NCBI GenBank assembly: GCA_023434855.1
Contig: JAEYSJ010000258.1
Location: 1-21,434, forward strand
Length of the DNA: 21,434 nt
Direction of reading: 5' to 3'
Source: Bacillota bacterium
GTDB lineage: Bacteria > Bacillota_C > Negativicutes > JAEYSJ01
Shown piece by piece: positions 16,521-21,434 of this stretch. Each line of letters begins with the position of its first letter. The first letter of the stretch is position 1. A program made the translations under genes and the position numbers. The notes beneath the pieces were generated by a model. The model ran no database searches and was not told the DNA's origin. It saw only the letters and a list, made by a program, of their open reading frames with translations.

Positions 16521-17309
16521 TTATTCCTCCCTATGATGAAAATGCTCATATATAACCTTGCCAATGCTGGCGACCAATTGAAGTCCCAGATAATTGGTTT
16601 GTAGATCAGCAGTCAGCACACAGACAATGTATGGACCACCAGGTAAAAACAGAATTCCCGCGTCATGTTCTACTCCTGTCAAAGTTCCCGTCTTGTGGGC
16701 TATTATCGTTTCTTCAGGCAGGTAAAAGGGCAGCTTATCGCGAATTTGCTGCCGCTTCAAAATATCCAGCATGGATGAACCGTATGCCGGCGGAAGACCT
16801 ATGCTGGTATAAATCCCGGCAAACAAGCGGGCTAAATCTGCTGCTGAGGTTTCATTTTCTTTGCCGGCCTGCGCGGCAGCAAAATCCATCATCCGGCGAC
16901 GAAGCACCGTTGACTTTAATCCCAGGCTGTCCATGGTTTTGTTTACCGCATCCATACCGGCAACGTCAATGAGCATATTGGTAGCTGTGTTGTCGCTGAG
17001 GATGATCATCAGGGTAACAAGCTCCCGGATGGTCATAGTTATGCCTGCACGCAACTCTTTCAGAATGCCTGCGCCGCCTGTTATGTAACCGCTTGTCACT
17101 TCCAGGGAATCATTCAAAGAAAGTTTGCGGGCAGCGGCCTGACGCATAATTTCGTACATGATCGGAACTTTGATCATACTCGCGGCGGGAAAAACCATAT
17201 CCGAGTCCAACTCCAGTTTATCCCAGGTAGATTGATTAAGGATTACAATCCCCCAGCGCCCGGTATATGCTGTTAAAATATCCTTAATCCTTTGGCCCAA
17301 TACTTCCAT
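16521..17309 (-). CDS. Class A beta-lactamase-like serine hydrolase without signal peptide or Glu166
   Basis: The 262-residue protein has the penicilloyl-serine transferase fold: Ser44-x-x-Lys47 in AASMIKVP, Ser105-Asp106-Asn107 in LSDNTATN and Lys206-Thr-Gly in AHKTGTLTG. It differs from secreted beta-lactamases in two ways. It starts MEVLGQRIKD with no signal peptide, so it should be cytosolic. In the omega loop (RRRMMDFAAAQAGKENETS, 137-155) the positions of Glu166 and Asn170 appear to be Met140 and Ala144, so deacylation as in TEM enzymes is not expected. A peptidase, amidase or esterase role on small peptides is more likely than drug resistance. It lies 19 bases after oppF and 2 before oppA. 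GAGGAGG precedes the ATG. Confidence 0.88.
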   Translation of the reverse strand: MEVLGQRIKDILTAYTGRWGIVILNQSTWDKLELDSDMVFPAASMIKVPIMYEIMRQAAARKLSLNDSLEVTSGYITGGAGILKELRAGITMTIRELVTLMIILSDNTATNMLIDVAGMDAVNKTMDSLGLKSTVLRRRMMDFAAAQAGKENETSAADLARLFAGIYTSIGLPPAYGSSMLDILKRQQIRDKLPFYLPEETIIAHKTGTLTGVEHDAGILFLPGGPYIVCVLTADLQTNYLGLQLVASIGKVIYEHFHHREE

Positions 17310-17328
17310 AATTTCCTCCTCAATCCGG

Positions 17329-18306
17329 TTACGATCTTTGCATTAAATGGCATGCTACCATATGGCCGGCACCTGCATCCCTGAACTCCGGCTGCTGCTC
17401 GGCGCATAATGGCATGGCGCAGCGGCAGCGGGGGCGGAAGCGGCAGCCGGGGGGAGGGTCGATAGGGCTTTGAACATCGCCTGTCAGGCGGAGCCGCTCC
17501 CGTTTTACTTCCACCACCGGGTCAGGAATGGGTATGGCGGACAGCAATGCTTGTGTATAGGGATGCTGCGGATTACTGTATAATTCGCTGCTGTCGGCCA
17601 TTTCCACAATTTTGCCAAGATACATGACAGCCACACGATTGCTGATATGTTTTACCATTGATAAATCGTGAGCAATAAATAGATAAGTAAGCCCCAAATC
17701 TGATTGAAGACGCTCCAATAAATTAACTACCTGGGCCTGAATGGATACATCCAGGGCGGAAATTGGTTCGTCGCAGACAATAAAATCGGGATTGACCGCC
17801 AAAGCCCGGGCAATACCGATCCTTTGTCGCTGACCGCCGCTGAATTCATGGGGAAAACGGCTCGCATGCTCAGGATTTAGACCTACCATCTGCAAGAGAT
17901 CAACAATACGCTGTGTTCGTTCACCGGCGGCTACCAGGCTATGAATGTCCAGGGGTTCTCCAATGATATCACCGACAGTCATGCGTGGATTCAGCGAAGC
18001 ATAAGGATCCTGAAAAATCATCTGCATTTTGCGGCGCAACTGTTTTTCCGCAATTTGGCTATCAATTTTCTCGCCATTAAACAGGATTTCTCCTGCAGTG
18101 GGTTTATACAAATGGATAATCGTTCTTCCGGTAGTGGATTTGCCGCAGCCGCTCTCGCCTACCAGTCCGAGAGTTTCTCCTTTGCGGATGGAAAAACTGA
18201 TATCATCGACTGCTTTTAAGTAAGCGGTTGGCCGTCCGAAGAAGTCAGTGCGGACAGGAAAATATTTTTTGAGATTATATACTTCTAATATATTTTTATG
18301 TTCCAT
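17329..18306 (-). CDS. oppF: Oligopeptide ABC transporter ATPase OppF
   Basis: This is one of two cytosolic ATPases that power peptide import through OppBC. The 325 residues contain Walker A GESGCGKS (50-57), Q-loop [15 protein letters not shown], signature [14 protein letters not shown], Walker [13 protein letters not shown] and switch His in [10 protein letters not shown]. The C-terminal oligo_HPY region has the family cysteines ([16 protein letters not shown] ... VACHL), which in related transporters have been reported to hold an iron-sulphur cluster. Its ATG shares one base with the oppD stop (TGATG), so the two are coupled. The N-terminal [20 protein letters not shown] pattern marks the F rather than the D subunit. 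Confidence 0.94.
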   Translation of the reverse strand: MEHKNILEVYNLKKYFPVRTDFFGRPTAYLKAVDDISFSIRKGETLGLVGESGCGKSTTGRTIIHLYKPTAGEILFNGEKIDSQIAEKQLRRKMQMIFQDPYASLNPRMTVGDIIGEPLDIHSLVAAGERTQRIVDLLQMVGLNPEHASRFPHEFSGGQRQRIGIARALAVNPDFIVCDEPISALDVSIQAQVVNLLERLQSDLGLTYLFIAHDLSMVKHISNRVAVMYLGKIVEMADSSELYSNPQHPYTQALLSAIPIPDPVVEVKRERLRLTGDVQSPIDPPPGCRFRPRCRCAMPLCAEQQPEFRDAGAGHMVACHLMQRS

Positions 18307-19310
18307 CAGGCTTTTACCTCTCGCTTAGGCTTCGGTGCGCCGGGATGCTGCAGCCAGCACTTTACACTGTGGTCTGGAGTCACTTTGGTGGTTTCGGGGT
18401 AACGTTCCGGACAAACCCGCATTGCATAGGGACAGCGGGGGTGAAAAGGACAGCCCGTTGGTGGGTGCAGCAGGTCAGGTGGCTGTCCCTCAATAGCAGT
18501 CAGCGGTTGTTTTTGCTGTAAATCCAGACGCGGTACTGATCTTAAAAGTCCCCACGTGTAGGGATGCTGTGGATTGTGAAAGATCTCCATAGCGGTCCCG
18601 GACTCGGCAATTTTCCCGGCATACATTACGATCACACGGCTGCATAATCCAGCAATAACACCAAGGTCATGAGAAATTAATATTATGGCTGTATTCAGCT
18701 TTTTTTGCAGGTCTTTCATCAGATCAAGAATTTGTGCCTGAATTGTAACATCAAGGGCTGTTGTCGGCTCATCGGCAATTAACAGTTTGGGGTTGCAGGC
18801 GAGTGCCATGGCAATCATCGCCCGCTGACGCATACCGCCGCTGAATTGATGAGGATAATTTTTCACGCGTTGTTCCGGTGAAGGGATGCCGACCAAGCGC
18901 AGCATTTCTATTGCCCGGGCATAGGATTGCGCTTTTTTCATATGCTGATGTAATTGTAAAGACTCGGCAATTTGCATCCCTATGGTAAGCACCGGATTAA
19001 GAGAAGTCATTGGATCCTGAAAGATCATGCTGATTGCATTGCCCCGGATTTTTGCCATCTCTTGTTCGGCTTTTTGTAATAGATCATTACCTTCAAAGAT
19101 GATTTTTCCATTAGCATACCTGCCTGGAGGAGTTGGAATAAGCTTCATTATGGAATGAGCTGTCACACTTTTGCCACTGCCGGACTCTCCGACAATGCCA
19201 ACGGCCTCTCCGGGAAAAACCTGAAAACTGATTTTATCAACTGCCTTGACTTCACCAGCATAAGTGTCAAAGGATACTGCCAATTCTTGCACATCTAACA
19301 ATGGGTTCAT
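18306..19310 (-). CDS. oppD: Oligopeptide ABC transporter ATPase OppD
   Basis: The 334-residue ATPase partners OppF. It shows Walker A GESGSGKS (41-48), Q-loop [15 protein letters not shown], signature [14 protein letters not shown], Walker [13 protein letters not shown] and switch His in [10 protein letters not shown]. The C-terminal oligo_HPY region includes QHPYTWGLL and the cysteine set [15 protein letters not shown] plus a later Cys. The open frame fits the family length from [14 protein letters not shown], with a GGAGG-type site upstream in the short gap after oppC (11 bases). The stop codon overlaps the oppF start by one base. Confidence 0.94.
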   Translation of the reverse strand: MNPLLDVQELAVSFDTYAGEVKAVDKISFQVFPGEAVGIVGESGSGKSVTAHSIMKLIPTPPGRYANGKIIFEGNDLLQKAEQEMAKIRGNAISMIFQDPMTSLNPVLTIGMQIAESLQLHQHMKKAQSYARAIEMLRLVGIPSPEQRVKNYPHQFSGGMRQRAMIAMALACNPKLLIADEPTTALDVTIQAQILDLMKDLQKKLNTAIILISHDLGVIAGLCSRVIVMYAGKIAESGTAMEIFHNPQHPYTWGLLRSVPRLDLQQKQPLTAIEGQPPDLLHPPTGCPFHPRCPYAMRVCPERYPETTKVTPDHSVKCWLQHPGAPKPKREVKA

Positions 19311-19321
19311 CGTTTTCCTCC

Positions 19322-20233
19322 TTAACGCCGTACGCGGGGGTCCAGCGCATCGCGCAGACCGTCGCCAAGAAAATTAAAGGCCAGCATGGTTATGCTGATA
19401 GCCATGGCCGGAAAGAACAGTTGGAAAGGATAGGACCGTAAACTCGTTACCCCCTCTGAGGCCAACACTCCCCAACTGGCCATGGGAGCAGCAACCCCCA
19501 GACCGATAAAACTGAGAAAGGCCTCAGTGAAGATTGCTTCAGGGATGGCAAGAGTGAGGGTAATAATAATTGGTCCCATACTGTTGGGGATTAGATGACG
19601 AAAAAGAATCCGCCAACTGCTCGCACCAACCGTTCGCGCTGCCAGAACGTACTCTTGTTCCTTCAGGCTTAAAATCTGCCCGCGGACGATTCGGGCCATA
19701 CCCAGCCAGTATGCAATACCCAATGCGATAAAAATATTCGTCAGACCGGGTTTTAAAATAACCATAAGCAATATAACATAAAGCAAAACAGGTATGCCAT
19801 ATAAAATATCAACAATATTCATCATAATTCGATCAATGCGACCGCCAAAAAAACCGGCAATACCGCCGTAAACAACCCCAATGGTAAGATTAATTAAACT
19901 GGCTACAAACCCGATTGCCAATGAAATACGTGCACCGTATAAAACCCGGATAAATAAATCCCGGCCGAGGTTGTCCGTGCCGAACCAGTGCTCAGCTCCA
20001 GGCGGCTTATTGGCTTGCAGAAGATTTTGATCCGAATAGGAGACATGGGACAGCCAGGGCCCGATAACGGCGATAAGGATGATACAGAGGACTGTGTACA
20101 GACCGATCATTGCCAATTTATTTTTTTTCAGGCGCCGCCAGGCATCCTGCCTATAAGTTGTACCAGGACGGGCAAGGGAATTGGCAGGACCGTTACGGAC
20201 AATGGGCTCAAACAATTCGCTGTTTACATGCAT
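19322..20233 (-). CDS. oppC: Oligopeptide ABC transporter permease OppC
   Basis: The 303-residue inner-membrane protein has the OppC N-terminal segment (DAWRRLKKNKLAMIGLYTVL, about 30-49) and about six membrane helices. The loop after LEHWFGTDNLGRDLF-like sequence (AEHWFGTDNLGRDLFIRVLYGARISL) is typical of DppC/OppC. The cytosolic coupling loop EYVLAARTVGASSWRILFRHLIPN contacts the ATPases. The start ATG lies 2 bases after the oppB stop; the AGGAGAG site is within the last oppB codons, so the genes are translationally coupled. Confidence 0.93.
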   Translation of the reverse strand: MHVNSELFEPIVRNGPANSLARPGTTYRQDAWRRLKKNKLAMIGLYTVLCIILIAVIGPWLSHVSYSDQNLLQANKPPGAEHWFGTDNLGRDLFIRVLYGARISLAIGFVASLINLTIGVVYGGIAGFFGGRIDRIMMNIVDILYGIPVLLYVILLMVILKPGLTNIFIALGIAYWLGMARIVRGQILSLKEQEYVLAARTVGASSWRILFRHLIPNSMGPIIITLTLAIPEAIFTEAFLSFIGLGVAAPMASWGVLASEGVTSLRSYPFQLFFPAMAISITMLAFNFLGDGLRDALDPRVRR

Positions 20234-20235
20234 TT

Positions 20236-21156
20236 TTAACTCTCCTGTCTGCTATCCAGTTTTATCCGGGGATCCAGTAATGGATAGATAAGATCCACTA
20301 TTAAATTTAAACCAATTACCAAAACACTGTAGAAAATTGTTACGCCGAGAATCACTGTATAGTCACGGTTGTAGATACTTGTGACAAAATGCCGTCCTAA
20401 GCCTGGAATGGCAAAGATTGCTTCAATAATAAAGCTTCCGGTCAAGATTCCTGCTGCCATTGGGCCGATATAGGTTACCACCGGAATTAAGGCATTTTTC
20501 AGCGCATGCCTGTACATGACAACAGCTTGCGTAAGTCCCTTGGCCCGGGCCGTCTTAATATAATCCTGTGCGAGGACCTCCAGCATGCTTGAGCGGGTAA
20601 GGCGGGCGATAAAAGCCATCGGATGAGCGGCTAGGGCAACGGCCGGTAAAACTGTATAGGCAATGCCACCCCACATTGCCGCCGGAAATAATTTCAGCTT
20701 AATAGCAAACACGTAGATTAATAACGTAGCAAGTACAAAACTGGGTACCGATACGCCGAGTGTCGCCAGAAACATAGTGGCATAGTCCTGCCACTTATTC
20801 TGACGCAGCGCGGCAATGGCCCCGGCAGGAATTCCCAGCAGAATGGCTAAACCAATACTTGCTATTCCCAATTGAAAGGAAACAGGAAAACTCTCACGGA
20901 TGATATCATTGACTGTACGACCCTCATACTTAAACGAAGGTCCTAAATCAAAGCGGGCCAAATTAGCAAGGTAATCGGCATATTGTTTCCATAAAGGGTC
21001 ACCCAGACGATAGCGTTCTTCAATATTTTTCAGCACGGCAGCGGGAATGTTTTTCTCGCTGGTAAAAGGACCGCCGGGAATAGCATGCATTAATAGAAAA
21101 GTGATGGTAATAATAGCAAGCAAAACAAGTAAGGAACTGAAAATGCGCTTCAGCAT
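20236..21156 (-). CDS. oppB: Oligopeptide ABC transporter permease OppB
   Basis: The 306-residue permease (from MLKRIFSSLL) pairs with OppC to form the peptide channel. It resembles Bacillus OppB over its length: HAIPGGPFTSEK, LGPSFKYEGRTVNDII, HPMAFIARLTRSSMLEVLAQDYIKTARAKGL (the coupling loop), IFAIPGLGRHFVTSIYNRDYTVI and the tail DPRIKL. About six membrane helices are seen. The start is uncertain: ATG 21156 matches the family N-terminus but has only a weak site, TTG 21168 has AAAGGTG at 9 bases, and GTG 21180 sits directly on that site. It is the first gene of the Opp operon; no convincing promoter was found in 21181-21310. Confidence 0.92.
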   Translation of the reverse strand: MLKRIFSSLLVLLAIITITFLLMHAIPGGPFTSEKNIPAAVLKNIEERYRLGDPLWKQYADYLANLARFDLGPSFKYEGRTVNDIIRESFPVSFQLGIASIGLAILLGIPAGAIAALRQNKWQDYATMFLATLGVSVPSFVLATLLIYVFAIKLKLFPAAMWGGIAYTVLPAVALAAHPMAFIARLTRSSMLEVLAQDYIKTARAKGLTQAVVMYRHALKNALIPVVTYIGPMAAGILTGSFIIEAIFAIPGLGRHFVTSIYNRDYTVILGVTIFYSVLVIGLNLIVDLIYPLLDPRIKLDSRQES

Positions 21157-21310
21157 ATAACTCAACAATTTAGTACACACCTTTCTCGCAATAAACCCCT
21201 TAAAATTACGCTAACGTATATACCTCCAGCCGGCTTAAGGCCTGTTTCCTAATATATGCTTTCATAAATTCACGGGACTTATGCAGTTCTATAGTTATTG
21301 CTAATAGAGG

Positions 21311-21417
21311 CTGTTACAAAATACCCTTCTCTGTCGTTAGGCCTTTCAGCGTAGTAATTGGATATGCCCTCGCTGTGCGGTCTCCCGAGCGTTTAACATC
21401 AGGGTATTTTGTAACAG
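21311..21417. repeat. 107-base element with perfect 17-base terminal inverted repeats (MITE-like)
   Basis: CTGTTACAAAATACCCT (21311-21327) and its exact inverse complement (21401-21417) bound 73 bases of non-coding DNA. The terminus GGCTGTTACAAAAT recalls ends of IS1182-type and similar elements, so a non-autonomous transposon remnant is likely. No target duplication or reading frame was found. It lies about 150 bases upstream of oppB. Confidence 0.65.
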
Positions 21418-21434
21418 TTTAAAAGAATATTAAG

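Noticed and set aside
16521..17309. Antibiotic-resistance beta-lactamase
   Set aside because: There is no export signal, the Glu166 and Asn170 equivalents appear to be missing, and it sits inside a peptide-transport operon.

Overview
The window looks like chromosome of a sporulation-lineage Bacillota, and I favour a diderm Negativicutes member such as a Sporomusaceae relative. The reasons are strong AGGAGG-type ribosome binding sites throughout, a CtsR-type operator (a Bacillota heat-shock regulator), a secreted 3D-domain protein, a Bacillus-like type III polyketide synthase/methyltransferase pair, and a DnaK carrying the N-terminal insertion normally seen in diderm bacteria. The genus is inference only.

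Layout. Positions 1-261 hold the 3' end of a membrane protein with two H-x13-H helices, ended by a strong bidirectional hairpin shared with the chaperone operon. Positions 308-5868 (minus) are a dnaK-dnaJ-clpB heat-shock operon without grpE or hrcA, with a CtsR-box match and a candidate sigma-A promoter in the roughly 400-base leader. Going right on the plus strand are a flavodoxin-fold NAD(P)H oxidoreductase (6274-6855) with a near-consensus promoter and overlapping palindrome, a stand-alone FMN-binding glutamate-synthase-like protein (6950-8344), a terminator, and a two-gene alkylpyrone-type operon: a type III polyketide synthase and an overlapping isoprenylcysteine-methyltransferase-like membrane protein (8598-10168). 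A secreted 3D-domain protein (10228-10767) converges on it. A 415-base spacer (10768-11182) then carries an inverted pair of REP-like sequences.

The right half is about peptides. A plus-strand M24 peptidase (11183-12373) converges on a minus-strand block running from oppB at the right edge down to an M20 amidohydrolase: oppB-oppC-oppD-oppF, a class-A beta-lactamase-like serine hydrolase, oppA, then (across a small inverted-repeat element) an LD-carboxypeptidase and the M20 enzyme. The simplest reading is uptake of oligopeptides or murein peptides by the Opp transporter followed by cytosolic trimming. The serine hydrolase has no signal peptide and lacks the deacylation glutamate of true class A beta-lactamases, so a cytosolic peptide-related role is more likely than drug resistance.

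Two short elements with terminal inverted repeats (14764-14893 and 21311-21417) and three related REP-like palindromes are the main non-coding structures. No tRNA, rRNA, CRISPR array, transposase gene or prophage gene was seen. I found no clearly unprecedented system; the best leads are the atypical chaperone set, the Opp-linked serine hydrolase and the small repeated elements.
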